The notes: generated by a model from the letters alone, not told the origin. Counted from the stretch's first letter, positions 33,883 to 43,461 are shown. The stretch: 64,000 nt of DNA from UBA1181 sp963648205 (GCA_963648205.1 CAVJCT010000005.1:91523-155522), one strand, 5' to 3'. Numbers and translations are program-made.

Positions 33883-36354
33883 GTATTGTTGAGCCAGTTT
33901 GATTTCTGCGTATGCGTATTTACCGTCAAAGGCTTCGAAAATAGGCTTTAGATCGTTGCCAGGATGCTCGTCCATGTACTTTTGGAGGGTTTTTACGCGC
34001 TTCTCGGTGGACAAGACAGATAAAGGCAATCTGTCTGATAAAATCAACTTGACAATGTGGCTTTCGATGGTTATAACCGAGAGTCCGCGCATTTCCGCTA
34101 TCTGCGGAATCGTTTTTCCCTCTTGAAAAAGTTCGTAGGTAACTTGGTGGGTGTCAATCTTTTGCTTTTTCTCTTTCGAAGGTTTCTCTGTAAATGTTTC
34201 CTTGTTTTTGTGGTAACCGTATTGCGTGATACACTCGTCGACGATGGTGAGAAGGTCGGCTGCGAAGTTTTTCATCTTGTCATCGCCCATACCTTTGATT
34301 TTCTTCAACTCCTCTTCTTCGGTTGGAAGGTAGTTGGAAATGTCCGTCAATACGGTGGTGTTCAACACGCAGTAGGCCGGCTTTTTTATCTCGTCGGCTT
34401 TCTCTTTCCTCCATGCTTGCAGACGGCGGAACAAGTCTATATGCTCCATATCCAACAAGCCTTGTGAAACAATCTTTTGAGAAGAAGACTTGCTCTTTTT
34501 CTCGCTCTTCTCATCTTTATTATTGTTGATGAGGAAATCCGTTTTCGTGCGCAAATAGGTCTTTGTGTTGAACTCAGCCTTCCCTGTTTCAGGGTTCAAA
34601 ATCGTTGAGAACAGTTTGAATTTCAGGTAATAGGCAGTGTGAAAACGAGATTGCACATCTGTCAATTTCCGCTTTACCTCCTTGTTGTCCGTATCGATAC
34701 TTTGGAAATTCTCGAGGATAGGAAGAACGAGTGTCTGAAGATTTTGTGAGAAATAGGGGATGCATTTCGTGATTCTGTCATTCACCAACTCTTCGTAATT
34801 GTCGGGATTCTGTTTGCAAATCTGCGATAGTTGAGTGGCAAATTTATTAGCCACATCGACGATTTTCTCTTTAATCGTAGGCATCGACTTGCTGATGAGG
34901 TTCTCCAATTTCGGATATTTCGACATGAAGTTGATACGGAGGAAAGTGAAGGTTTGGTAGACAATGTGGTCTAAGTCGTAGAAGGAGATGAACTCTTGCG
35001 CTAATGACAGGAAATAGTTGCGCATGTAATCTTTCAGATTCGCGCCATCGGCTTGCTCATTCTCCATAGAGTCGCAGAATTGCTCCACTCGTCGGTCATA
35101 TTTGATGGAGTCCATTCGGAGTGGCGAACTCAAAATCATCCCCTCTAACGTGCGACAGCGGCTCAAGGCAACGTAAACCTGACCGTGCGAGAAGGAGGAT
35201 TGCGCGTCAATGATGGCTCTGTCGAAAGTCAGTCCTTGGCTCTTGTGAATGGTGATCGCCCATGCCAGTCGGAGTGGAAATTGCTCGAACGAACCTTCCA
35301 CTTGCTCCTCAATCTCGTTCGTTTCGGGGTTCAACGTGTATTTCACATTGTCCCATTTTTCTGTCGACACAAAAATATCAGAGTCGGGGTTGTCCTTGTC
35401 AGATACGACGATGGTATAACTGTCAAATGCCTTCACTGTACCGATTTTGCCATTGAAATAGCGTTTCTCCGGACTTTGGTCGTTTCGGATAAACATCACC
35501 TGCGCACCCACTTTCAAAACTAAAGTCTGCTCCGTTGGGTAGTTCGCTTCGGGGAAGACTCCTGTTACAGTGGCTTCAAAGGTTTTGGTATTATTATTTA
35601 TCTTTGAAAGTTGCGATTCATTAATGTTTTGTGCAACGGAATTGTGAGTGGTGAGGTGAATATAGCCTTCGCCTTCCGCAGGGTGAAAATTGGCGTGGTA
35701 ATGGGAGTTCAACTCCTTTAATGTCTCTTGGTCGACTTTACCTTCACGAATTTTGTTGAGCAAATCGACAAAATGTTGGTCGGTTTGACGGAAGACTTTC
35801 TTTAACTCGATGCACGAAAAACTACTGCTTTTCAATGCGACACTGTCGAAAAAGTAGGGTGTCGGGTAATAATCTTGCAGAAGTTGCCACTCCTCATCTC
35901 GAACTACAGGTGCCAACTGTTGAAGGTCGCCGATCATCAGCAACTGAACACCTCCAAAAGGAACGTTAAATCCGCGAATACGACGTAGGGTAGCGTCCAC
36001 CTCATCCAAAAGGTCGGCTCTCACCATACTAATCTCGTCGATCACTAAAAGGTCTAATGTCTTGATGATGTTGATTTTCTCCTTTCGCATCTGGAACACT
36101 TCCTTCTTCTTTTTCACTGCGGAAGGCAGGAAGAGTCCAGGACTGATTTGGAAAAACGAGTGGATGGTCATTCCGCCCGCATTGATGGCTGCGACACCGG
36201 TAGGGGCAAGCACCACCATTCGTTTGGGACAATGTTCTTTGAGATTCTTCAAGAATGTGGTTTTACCAGTACCCGCCTTTCCTGTAAGGAAAAGATTCCG
36301 ATTGGTCAACTGGACAATCTTATTCGCAAGTTCTAATTCCTTTGTGATAACCAT
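33871..36354 (-). CDS. Pif1-like superfamily 1 helicase with HRDC and helix-turn-helix tail
   Basis: 827 residues from ATG 36354 (MVITKELELANKIV); an upstream TTG would add 12 residues and overlap the -7 box. Walker A FLTGKAGTGKTTFLKNL near residue 21, motif Ia VLAPTGVAAINAGGMTIHSFF, Walker B LLVIDEISMVRADLLDEVD, motif III MIGDLQQLAPV, and the C-terminal motifs LAWAITIHKSQGLTFD and GQVYVALSRCR. After these come an HRDC-like domain (about 630-715; LQAWRKEKADE...IKGMGDDKM) and an HTH_40-like domain (about 745-790; LFQEGKTIPQIAEMRGLSVITIESHI). This architecture is seen in Bacteroidota Pif1/RecD2-like helicases. A role in unwinding DNA structures during replication or repair is inferred. Confidence 0.92.
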   Translation of the reverse strand: MVITKELELANKIVQLTNRNLFLTGKAGTGKTTFLKNLKEHCPKRMVVLAPTGVAAINAGGMTIHSFFQISPGLFLPSAVKKKKEVFQMRKEKINIIKTLDLLVIDEISMVRADLLDEVDATLRRIRGFNVPFGGVQLLMIGDLQQLAPVVRDEEWQLLQDYYPTPYFFDSVALKSSSFSCIELKKVFRQTDQHFVDLLNKIREGKVDQETLKELNSHYHANFHPAEGEGYIHLTTHNSVAQNINESQLSKINNNTKTFEATVTGVFPEANYPTEQTLVLKVGAQVMFIRNDQSPEKRYFNGKIGTVKAFDSYTIVVSDKDNPDSDIFVSTEKWDNVKYTLNPETNEIEEQVEGSFEQFPLRLAWAITIHKSQGLTFDRAIIDAQSSFSHGQVYVALSRCRTLEGMILSSPLRMDSIKYDRRVEQFCDSMENEQADGANLKDYMRNYFLSLAQEFISFYDLDHIVYQTFTFLRINFMSKYPKLENLISKSMPTIKEKIVDVANKFATQLSQICKQNPDNYEELVNDRITKCIPYFSQNLQTLVLPILENFQSIDTDNKEVKRKLTDVQSRFHTAYYLKFKLFSTILNPETGKAEFNTKTYLRTKTDFLINNNKDEKSEKKSKSSSQKIVSQGLLDMEHIDLFRRLQAWRKEKADEIKKPAYCVLNTTVLTDISNYLPTEEEELKKIKGMGDDKMKNFAADLLTIVDECITQYGYHKNKETFTEKPSKEKKQKIDTHQVTYELFQEGKTIPQIAEMRGLSVITIESHIVKLILSDRLPLSVLSTEKRVKTLQKYMDEHPGNDLKPIFEAFDGKYAYAEIKLAQQYKRE

Positions 36355-36387
36355 TTTGCAATTTTTAGTGAAACAGATAGAATCGCA

Positions 36388-36395
36388 CAAAAGTA
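36388..36395 (-). promoter_or_regulatory. -7 box for the helicase gene
   Basis: TACTTTTG on the minus strand, 34 bases before ATG 36354. It lies 12 bases downstream of the palindrome at 36407-36440. Confidence 0.45.
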
Positions 36396-36406
36396 CATAT
36401 ATAAAT

Positions 36407-36440
36407 ATATCTGCTAAGATACGAATTTCTTAGCAGATAT
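36407..36440. repeat. Perfect 13-bp inverted repeat upstream of the helicase
   Basis: Arms ATATCTGCTAAGA / TCTTAGCAGATAT with an 8-base centre. It starts 27 bases after the prmA stop and covers the zone where the -33 of the helicase promoter would lie. It may end the prmA transcript (though no T-run follows) or be an operator; the sequence cannot decide. Confidence 0.7.
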
Positions 36441-36466
36441 GCAAATTGAAAATTTAATGACGATGA

Positions 36467-37351
36467 TTATTCTGCGATTTTCATCAGTTTGACCGCTCTC
36501 CAGTCTCCTTCCTGACGAGTCTCAACAGCCTTCATTCCGTTCTTTTCACATTCGGCGACAAGGATTGGTACGTCTGCTTCATAGAATCCGCTGATGAAGA
36601 GAAGTCCGCCTTTTTTGAGTGTCTTCACATAACGGTGAAGGTCGTTCAGCAAAATATTACGGTTGATATTTGCCAAGATGATGTCGTTGCAATGGCTGAA
36701 TTGGGGTTGCTCAAGGAGAGTGGCATCTCCGCAAAGAGCCTCGATATTCGAGATATTATTAAGGTGAATATTCTCGATAGCGTTGTTGTAAGCCCATTCG
36801 TCGATGTCGATGGCAGTGATTTTTGCGGCTCCTTTTTGTGCTGCGAGGATGGAGAGAATCGCTGTACCGCAACCCATGTCGAGTACGGTTTTTCCTTCGA
36901 AATCATTGTCCAAAATATAATGCACCATCATCGAGGTGGTTGCATGGTGACCAGTTCCGAACGCCATTTTAGGGTCAATCAAGATCTTATGTTGTGCGGA
37001 AGGAATGTTCTTGTGGAAAGAAGCGTGAACGACGAGGGCGTTGGTTCCGTCATTGTTTGGAATCACCAAAGGTTGGAAGCAGTTCTTTTCCCATTCTTCG
37101 TTCCAGTCTTTGTCTTCAGCCTCGATTGCGGAAAATGTGATACCCTGTGCAAAGGCGAAATTGTCTATGACACTTTTCAAAGACTCCTCATCGTAGTCTT
37201 TTTTCGGAATAAATGCGGAAAAAGGTGTCGCAGTCTCGTCTGCTGTATCAGAAAAACTCTCGAATCCGATGGAAGCCAAGTCGTTGGCTAATAAGTCTTT
37301 GACGAAAGATTCTGCGGAAGGAATTGAAAATTGAACCTCGATATATTTCAT
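36467..37351 (-). CDS. prmA: Ribosomal protein L11 methyltransferase
   Basis: 294 residues, the normal size. N-terminal substrate-binding domain (KYIEVQFSIPSAESFVKDLL start), then the class I methyltransferase domain: IDPKMAFGTGHHATTSMMVHYIL near residue 125, motif I VLDMGCGTAILSILAAQKGA near 158, and DIILANINRNILLNDL near 222 (NxNR-like PrmA block). It trimethylates lysines and the N-terminus of L11 using S-adenosylmethionine. L11 itself is not in the window. Its start faces the exported protein gene at 37593 across 241 bases. Confidence 0.95.
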   Translation of the reverse strand: MKYIEVQFSIPSAESFVKDLLANDLASIGFESFSDTADETATPFSAFIPKKDYDEESLKSVIDNFAFAQGITFSAIEAEDKDWNEEWEKNCFQPLVIPNNDGTNALVVHASFHKNIPSAQHKILIDPKMAFGTGHHATTSMMVHYILDNDFEGKTVLDMGCGTAILSILAAQKGAAKITAIDIDEWAYNNAIENIHLNNISNIEALCGDATLLEQPQFSHCNDIILANINRNILLNDLHRYVKTLKKGGLLFISGFYEADVPILVAECEKNGMKAVETRQEGDWRAVKLMKIAE

Positions 37352-37412
37352 ATTGCGGATTTTATTTGTTCGTGAAATTGTTAAACAATCTTAACTTTGG
37401 GCTATAAATCCT

Positions 37413-37425
37413 ATCACAGTGTGAT
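37413..37425. promoter_or_regulatory. Short perfect palindrome, candidate operator
   Basis: ATCACA-G-TGTGAT, 6-bp arms around one base, 9 bases upstream of the -33 box of the gene at 37593. The half-site TGTGA resembles CRP-type sites. A chance match is possible. Confidence 0.3.
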
Positions 37426-37434
37426 TTAAGTGCG

Positions 37435-37462
37435 TTTGATTGATTTTTGTTTACTATCTTTG
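37435..37462 (+). promoter_or_regulatory. Promoter for the exported low-complexity protein
   Basis: -33 TTTG (37435-37438), 16-base spacer, -7 TATCTTTG (37455-37462). A leader of about 125 bases follows, in which I see no strong hairpin. Confidence 0.5.
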
Positions 37463-37592
37463 TTAATACCTCTCACAACGGGAAAAGGTGAATATTCAAT
37501 AGAATAAAAGCCGTTAATTTCCGTTATGTCAGTAGGTTGCAAAGGTAAATTATTTATTGAATAGTTTGTCTATTAATTAGGAGGGAACGATT

Positions 37593-38978
37593 ATGCTAAG
37601 CACGAATTTACATCGTTTATTGATGGTGGCAGTCATTGGAATGATGACAGTCGCTAATGGGTTCGCGTATGATGACATCTATGGTTCAGACGCACCTCGT
37701 TCATCTCGTCGAAAAAACAAAACGACTGAGACAGAGAGTGTTGCACAGTCAAAGTCGGAAAATAGTAGAGATGCAATTATCTTGAAGTCGAAGAATCTGC
37801 AGAAGTATGATTTGGCTTCTTATAATACGGTTTTCATCACTGATACGACCATCAAGGATGGCAATTATTTCTCAGATACGATTCGTATTTTGGATGAGGA
37901 TGGCGACTTGGAGAAGACGTTGGTGTTGAAAACGAAGGTTCAACAGAAGGTCTCTTTCGACAATGGTTCTATCGTAGTGGAAGATCCTTCAGAAGGAGCG
38001 AGCGAGGTTGATGAGGCTGTCTACTATGCAGATGGCGACGGCGACTACACTTATACGCAGAGACTGAACAAGTATCATGGAACGGATTATAATGTGGTTT
38101 CTGATGATGCTGAAACAGTTTCAACTGCTGACGAGTCGACTTCTACGACGACAGTAGTTTTGGCAAGTCCATATTACTACTCTTATTATTACGATCCATT
38201 TTATGATCCATATTGGAATGATCCTTTCTATTGGGATCGTCCTTATTGGGCATGGAATTATGGATATTGGGGCTATCATCCATACCATTGGGGTGGCTGG
38301 GGTTGCCATTCATACGCTTATCATCACGCACCTCTTCATCATTTTGAGCCTGCTCCTGCTGCTCATCATTCGGTTATGCGCCCAAGTAGCAGTAGAAATT
38401 CGTTTGTGTCGGGTCGTAACTCGGGTCGCACATCAACAAGTTCTCGTACGCTGACAAGAACTGGTTCGAGTTTCTCGGGTGGAAGAACCTCTTCGGGTGT
38501 CCGTTCATCTAATTCGACTGTACAACGTGGTTCTACTAACTCGGGTGTGAGATCAAGCAACGGTTCATCTGGTGTGAGAACAAGTGGTTCGTCGTCAAAC
38601 GTCAGAACGAATGGTAACACTAACAGTTCAAATGTGAGAAGTGGCTACTCTTCAAATACACGCTCTTCATACTATGGGAGTAGTACTCGCACAAGTAGCG
38701 GACAGAGTTCTTCTGTACGAAGCGGCGGCGGTGGCAATGTTCGTTCGTCTGCGGGAGGAAGCACTTCTCGTGGAACATACAATAGTTCGAGAACACGTTC
38801 TTCATCCCCTTCTTCGGGAGTGAGAACAAGTTCTGGTGGCTCGTCTACTCGTTCTTCCTACAGTAGTGGTGGAAGTTCTCGTTCATCGTTCAGTAGCGGA
38901 AGCTCAAGAGGTGGCGGATACTCTGGCGGAACACGCTCTTCTGGTGGCGGTCGTAGTTCTGGTGGCGGACGTCGTTAA
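37593..38978 (+). CDS. Exported low-complexity protein: Tyr/Trp/His-rich block plus Ser/Arg/Gly-rich tail
   Basis: 461 residues; function unknown. A signal peptide (about 1-25, NGFAYD) is followed by a polar region, an acidic stretch (about 100-175), then an aromatic block (about 190-260) with repeated Tyr/Trp/Asp/Pro such as YYYDPFYDPYWNDPFYWD and later HHAPLHHF. The last 190 residues are almost only Ser, Arg, Gly, Thr and Asn, with recurrent SGVRTS / SSNVRS-type units and an RRxG-like end (GGGRSSGGGRR). The tail is basic and probably disordered. A good ribosome-binding site (AGGAGGGA) lies before ATG 37593. Binding of a polyanion or surface attachment is possible but unproven. No membrane segment is seen after the signal. 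Confidence 0.8.
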   Translation: MLSTNLHRLLMVAVIGMMTVANGFAYDDIYGSDAPRSSRRKNKTTETESVAQSKSENSRDAIILKSKNLQKYDLASYNTVFITDTTIKDGNYFSDTIRILDEDGDLEKTLVLKTKVQQKVSFDNGSIVVEDPSEGASEVDEAVYYADGDGDYTYTQRLNKYHGTDYNVVSDDAETVSTADESTSTTTVVLASPYYYSYYYDPFYDPYWNDPFYWDRPYWAWNYGYWGYHPYHWGGWGCHSYAYHHAPLHHFEPAPAAHHSVMRPSSSRNSFVSGRNSGRTSTSSRTLTRTGSSFSGGRTSSGVRSSNSTVQRGSTNSGVRSSNGSSGVRTSGSSSNVRTNGNTNSSNVRSGYSSNTRSSYYGSSTRTSSGQSSSVRSGGGGNVRSSAGGSTSRGTYNSSRTRSSSPSSGVRTSSGGSSTRSSYSSGGSSRSSFSSGSSRGGGYSGGTRSSGGGRSSGGGRR

Positions 38979-39021
38979 TTAATGTTGAATAAAGGCTTAG
39001 GCTTTAAATAAGTAAGAAAAT

Positions 39022-40455
39022 ATGAAAAAAGGTTTGTTATTAGTGGGGACGTTGTTGATGTCTTCTGTTCTGTTTGGACAGAGTGCGTACGATGCTTTGT
39101 CTTACTGCAACACTAACCCCGTATTGGGAACTGCGCGTTACTCTGCTATGGCAGGCGCATTTGGTGCATTCGGAGGAAATGCTTCTACAACGAAGGATAA
39201 TCCTGCAGGTGTAGGTGTCTATAAACAATTCGATTTGACATTTACTCCGGAACTTTATATCGACAATGATAAAAACGCCGGATTTTCATTGGCGAATTTC
39301 GGCTTGGTGATTAATTTCCGTAATCATAAGGAGCGTGAGAAGGGATATATCACCTCTTCCCTCGGAATTTCGTATAATCGTCTCCGTAATTTTTCAAGAT
39401 ATACGGCAGTTGCAGACTTGAGTAATACAGGGCTTTCTTTGTCGGATCGAATGGTTGATAAGGTTGCTCCAAATGTCATTTTTGAAAATGCTAGAGGTCT
39501 TGGCCTGATAGGTACTTCTGACACACCAAATGAAAATGGAAGTTACAACTACGAGTCTAAATTTGGTCTAAATAGTAGTATAGATAAAGTAACTCGATAT
39601 AGTGAGACTGGTCATGTCGGTCAATGGGATTTCACATACGGTGTGAACATCAGCAATCGTGTCTACGTTGGTGGTGGTATGGGTGTCGCAAGCATTCAAT
39701 ACTCTGTAAAAGACAAATATGATGAGACCACGTTCGATGATAATCAGGATCAGTTCTATCTTGATAATTACTACCAGGCTGAGGGTGTGGGCGTGAATTT
39801 CAAGTTGGGTGTGATAGCTAAGGTAACGGATTTCTTCCGCTTGGGCTTTGCTATTCATACACCAACTTTCTATAACATCGATGAGTCTTATTCTGTTGAA
39901 ATGGACTACAACAACCAATATCCGACTGAGCCTCAAATTGACTATGCCGACTATAACTACGATTTGCAGTCTCCTTTCAAGATGCAGGTTAGCGCAGGTT
40001 TTGTAATCGCCAAACGTGCTTTGATTGGTATTCAATATGACATGGAGAACTACAACACTATGCGTATGAGTAAGGATGATATGAAGTACGAGGATGAAGA
40101 GACTATCATCAAGAGAGATTTCAAGAATACCCACATGATTAGATTGGGTGCTGAGGTTAAGGTGATTCCAGAGTTCGCTCTTCGTGTCGGTTATGCTTAC
40201 CAATCTTCTTTGACGAATGACATCAACGACTACACACAGTATATGTACCTCTTCCGCTCTTTGTCATTGCCAAGAAGTTCTCACTTCATCACAGCCGGCT
40301 TGGGCTATGAAGGCGAACATTTCTACTGTGATTTGGCTTACGTCTTCAGAAATCAAAAAACAGTGCTCTACAGCATGGTGCCTCAAGTCGACTCTGAATG
40401 GAATCTGAATCTGAAGAATCACGACCTCCTTCTTTCTTTGGGCTGGAGATTCTAA
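39022..40455 (+). CDS. OMPP1/FadL/TodX-like outer membrane protein
   Basis: 477 residues. Signal peptide about 1-19 (LFGQSAYD). The following GTARYSAMAGAFGAFGGNASTTKDNPAGVGVYKQFDLTFTPELY matches the N-terminal hatch/plug pattern of the FadL family, in which NPAG is a hallmark. About 14 amphipathic strands follow, ending in aromatic WRF. The family carries hydrophobic molecules across the outer membrane; the cargo is unknown here. It follows the low-complexity exported protein by 43 bases on the same strand and is probably co-transcribed with it. Confidence 0.85.
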   Translation: MKKGLLLVGTLLMSSVLFGQSAYDALSYCNTNPVLGTARYSAMAGAFGAFGGNASTTKDNPAGVGVYKQFDLTFTPELYIDNDKNAGFSLANFGLVINFRNHKEREKGYITSSLGISYNRLRNFSRYTAVADLSNTGLSLSDRMVDKVAPNVIFENARGLGLIGTSDTPNENGSYNYESKFGLNSSIDKVTRYSETGHVGQWDFTYGVNISNRVYVGGGMGVASIQYSVKDKYDETTFDDNQDQFYLDNYYQAEGVGVNFKLGVIAKVTDFFRLGFAIHTPTFYNIDESYSVEMDYNNQYPTEPQIDYADYNYDLQSPFKMQVSAGFVIAKRALIGIQYDMENYNTMRMSKDDMKYEDEETIIKRDFKNTHMIRLGAEVKVIPEFALRVGYAYQSSLTNDINDYTQYMYLFRSLSLPRSSHFITAGLGYEGEHFYCDLAYVFRNQKTVLYSMVPQVDSEWNLNLKNHDLLLSLGWRF

Positions 40456-40482
40456 AATAGTTGACATAGTAACATTGATATA

Positions 40483-40519
40483 AAAGGAGGACTTTGAATA
40501 TTCAGAGTCCTCCTTTCGT
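40483..40519 (+). terminator. Terminator after the FadL-like gene
   Basis: Arms AAAGGAGGACT / AGTCCTCCTTT nearly closed through the loop (TTGAATATTCAG). Confidence 0.85.
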
Positions 40520-40542
40520 TTTGAGAATATACCTATATATAA

Positions 40543-40576
40543 TAAGAGAGGAATGCGTTTTGCACTCCTCTCTTAT
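40543..40576 (-). terminator. Terminator after valS
   Basis: Arms TAAGAGAGGA / TCCTCTCTTA extended inward by ATGC/GCAC; a TTATTATATAT stretch follows on the minus strand. Confidence 0.65.
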
Positions 40577-40598
40577 CAGTTTATTTCGTAAGTGTGAA

Positions 40599-43274
40599 TT
40601 ACTTCATCTTCGCGATATTAGCCTTGAGTGTGGCAATCTTACTCTCGGCATCAGACTTCTTCTTGCGCTCATTCTCCACGATTTCGGGTTTTGCATTGGC
40701 AACGAATTTCTCATTGCTCAATTTCTTGTTCACCGAAACGAGGAAGCCCTCTAAGTATGAAATCTCAGCCTCCATCTTCTTAATCTCCTCCTCTACATTG
40801 ACATTGCTGCCTAATGGAATTGAAATCTCAACGGTTCCAACCATGAATGTTGCGGATGCTCCTTGCTCTGCATTCTCAGACTTCGAAATGCTGCTGACAT
40901 TCGCCAATTTCATGATGATAGCATTGTTCTTCTCATCCAAATCTCCCTTGTAGTGGAGTTCGAAGGCTTCGCGTGGACTGATACCTTTCTCAGCACGGAT
41001 GTTACGGATGCCCGCGATAATCTCTTTGGTTGCCTCCATACGTGCGATGTTCTTCTCGCAGTACTCTTCTGCTTTAGGTTGAAGGCTGACCATAATGCTA
41101 TCTTTAGCGTCACGAGTCTTTAACGCTTGGTAAAGTTCCTCAGTGATGAATGGCATAAATGGGTGAAGCAACTGAAGCAAAACCTCGAAGTAGTTCAATG
41201 TCTGCTCGTAGGTCTTTTTGTCGATTGGTTGTTGGTAGGCTGGCTTAACCATTTCCAAATACCATGATGAGAACTCGTCCCAAAAAAGTTTGTAGACAGT
41301 CATCAACGCCTCGCTGATACGGTATTTGTCGAAATTGTCATTTACCTCGGCAATGGTCTTGTTCAACTGATGGCCGAACCATTTTGTTGCAATCTGTGCA
41401 GACTCTGGTTGCTCCAACTTCTCGTCAACCTGCCATCCCTTTACCAAACGGAACGCATTCCAAATCTTATTATTGAAGTTTCGTCCCTGCTCACAAAGTG
41501 CCTCGTCGAACAAAATGTCGTTTCCTGCAGGGGCTGAAAGCATCATTCCCATACGGACACCATCTGCTCCATATTGCTCGATGAGTGCCAATGGATCTGG
41601 TGAGTTACCCAAAGATTTAGACATCTTACGTCCAATCTTGTCTCTTACGATACCCGTGAAGTAAACGTTCTTGAACGGCATCGTCCCTTCATACTCGTAT
41701 CCTGCCATGATCATACGGGCAACCCAGAAGAAGATGATGTCTGGTCCGGTTACCAAGTCGTTGGTAGGGTAGTAGTATTTAATTTCAGGATTTCCAGGAT
41801 TGTTGATTCCGTCGAAAAGTGAAATTGGCCACAACCATGATGAGAACCATGTGTCGAGACAATCCTCGTCTTGGCGAAGGTCTGAGATAGATAATTCTTT
41901 ACCTGTCTTCTCTTTCGCCAATTTAAGTGCCTCTTCTGCTGTCTCAGCGACTACATAGCCACCTTCTGGCAAGAAATAGGCTGGAATTCTGTGTCCCCAC
42001 CACAACTGACGGCTGATACACCAATCTTTGATGTTCTCCAACCAGTTACGATAGGTATTCTTGTATTTTGGAGGATAGAACTTGATGTCGTCCTTCATCA
42101 CTGGCTCTAACGCTATCTTGGCAAGATGCTCCATCTTCAAGAACCACTGCATTGAGAGTTTTGGCTCAATGACAACATTCGTTCTCTCTGAATAACCCAC
42201 TTTATTGGTGTAGGCTTCCGTCTTCTCCAACAATCCTGCTGCATCCAAGTCCTTCTCAATCTGCTTCCTGACGTCGAATCTGTCTTGACCAACATACATA
42301 CCAGCTGCCTCGCTGATGGTTCCATTGTCATTGAAGATATCGATGGTCTTCAAATTGTATTTCTCACCGAGCATGTAGTCGTTTACATCGTGGGCTGGCG
42401 TTACTTTCAAACATCCTGTTCCAAACTCAATGTCAACATACTCATCCTCGATAACTGGAATCACACGGTTTACCAATGGCACCATCACCTTCTTACCCTT
42501 CAACCAGGTGTTCTTAGGGTCTTTCGGATTGATACACATGGCTGTATCTCCCATAATCGTCTCCGGACGTGTCGTGGCTACTACTGCATAGCGACCTTTC
42601 GCATCTTTGTGGATGATTTCACCCTCTTTTGCTGCTTCGCTCGGATTATTATCGTCTACCACATAATATTTAAGGTAGTAGAGTTTGCTATGCTCCTCTT
42701 TATAAATAACCTCCTCGTCAGAAAGTGCGGTGAGTGCCTTTGGATCCCAGTTCACCATGCGCACACCTCTATAAATAAGTCCTTTTTTATAAAGGTCTAC
42801 AAACACCTTGATGACACTCTTGCTACGGGTCTCATCCATCGTGAATCCTGTACGATCCCAATCACATGAAGCACCTAATTTTCTCAATTGCTTCAAGATG
42901 ATTCCACCGTGTTCTTCCGTCCAAGCCCAAGCGTGCTTGAGGAACTCTTCACGGGTGAGGTCTGTTTTCTTGATTCCCTGCTGTGCAAGTTTGTTCACCA
43001 CTTTTGCCTCTGTTGCAATAGACGCGTGGTCTGTTCCTGGCACCCAACAAGCGTTCTTTCCTTGCATTCTGGCACGGCGCACGAGGATGTCTTGGATCGT
43101 ATTGTTGAGCATGTGTCCCATGTGAAGGACACCCGTAACATTAGGTGGTGGAATTACGATAGTGTATGGCTCCCTACCGTCGGGAGTCGATTTGAAGAAC
43201 CCATTGTCCAACCAATATTGGTACCATTTCGACTCTACGTCGGCTGGGTTGTACTTGTTTGCTAATTCTGGCAT
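40599..43274 (-). CDS. valS: Valyl-tRNA synthetase
   Basis: 891 residues, as expected for bacterial ValRS. HIGH region PPPNVTGVLHMGHMLNNTIQD near residue 42. CP1 editing domain with VVATTRPETIMGDTA near 232. KMSKS loop GRKMSKSLGNSPDPL near 550. The C-terminus (about 820-891) is a charged coiled coil (EEEIKKMEAEISYLEGFLVSV...) that grips the tRNA elbow in this family. It charges tRNA-Val and clears threonine mischarging. ATG 43274 begins MPELANKYNPADVE. Confidence 0.97.
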   Translation of the reverse strand: MPELANKYNPADVESKWYQYWLDNGFFKSTPDGREPYTIVIPPPNVTGVLHMGHMLNNTIQDILVRRARMQGKNACWVPGTDHASIATEAKVVNKLAQQGIKKTDLTREEFLKHAWAWTEEHGGIILKQLRKLGASCDWDRTGFTMDETRSKSVIKVFVDLYKKGLIYRGVRMVNWDPKALTALSDEEVIYKEEHSKLYYLKYYVVDDNNPSEAAKEGEIIHKDAKGRYAVVATTRPETIMGDTAMCINPKDPKNTWLKGKKVMVPLVNRVIPVIEDEYVDIEFGTGCLKVTPAHDVNDYMLGEKYNLKTIDIFNDNGTISEAAGMYVGQDRFDVRKQIEKDLDAAGLLEKTEAYTNKVGYSERTNVVIEPKLSMQWFLKMEHLAKIALEPVMKDDIKFYPPKYKNTYRNWLENIKDWCISRQLWWGHRIPAYFLPEGGYVVAETAEEALKLAKEKTGKELSISDLRQDEDCLDTWFSSWLWPISLFDGINNPGNPEIKYYYPTNDLVTGPDIIFFWVARMIMAGYEYEGTMPFKNVYFTGIVRDKIGRKMSKSLGNSPDPLALIEQYGADGVRMGMMLSAPAGNDILFDEALCEQGRNFNNKIWNAFRLVKGWQVDEKLEQPESAQIATKWFGHQLNKTIAEVNDNFDKYRISEALMTVYKLFWDEFSSWYLEMVKPAYQQPIDKKTYEQTLNYFEVLLQLLHPFMPFITEELYQALKTRDAKDSIMVSLQPKAEEYCEKNIARMEATKEIIAGIRNIRAEKGISPREAFELHYKGDLDEKNNAIIMKLANVSSISKSENAEQGASATFMVGTVEISIPLGSNVNVEEEIKKMEAEISYLEGFLVSVNKKLSNEKFVANAKPEIVENERKKKSDAESKIATLKANIAKMK

Positions 43275-43297
43275 AATACTGACTATTATATTTCACG

Positions 43298-43305
43298 CAA
43301 AATTA
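43298..43305 (-). promoter_or_regulatory. -7 box for valS
   Basis: TAATTTTG on the minus strand, 24 bases before the valS start. Confidence 0.5.
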
Positions 43306-43429
43306 GGAAAAATGCGCTATATTTCAACTATATAATTAAGGTATATAAGAAAACCGAGGTCGAAAAATTGAAACAAAATTTGAAACGTAGGCGACATATC
43401 TGCCATTGTTAATAAAAAGGAATGAAAAG

Positions 43430-43461
43430 TTTGTGTAGGAAAAATAATTGTGTTAATTTTG
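43430..43461 (+). promoter_or_regulatory. Promoter of the ribosomal super-operon
   Basis: -33 TTTG (43430-43433), 20-base spacer, -7 TAATTTTG (43454-43461), leaving a leader of about 50 bases before rpsL. Confidence 0.7.
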
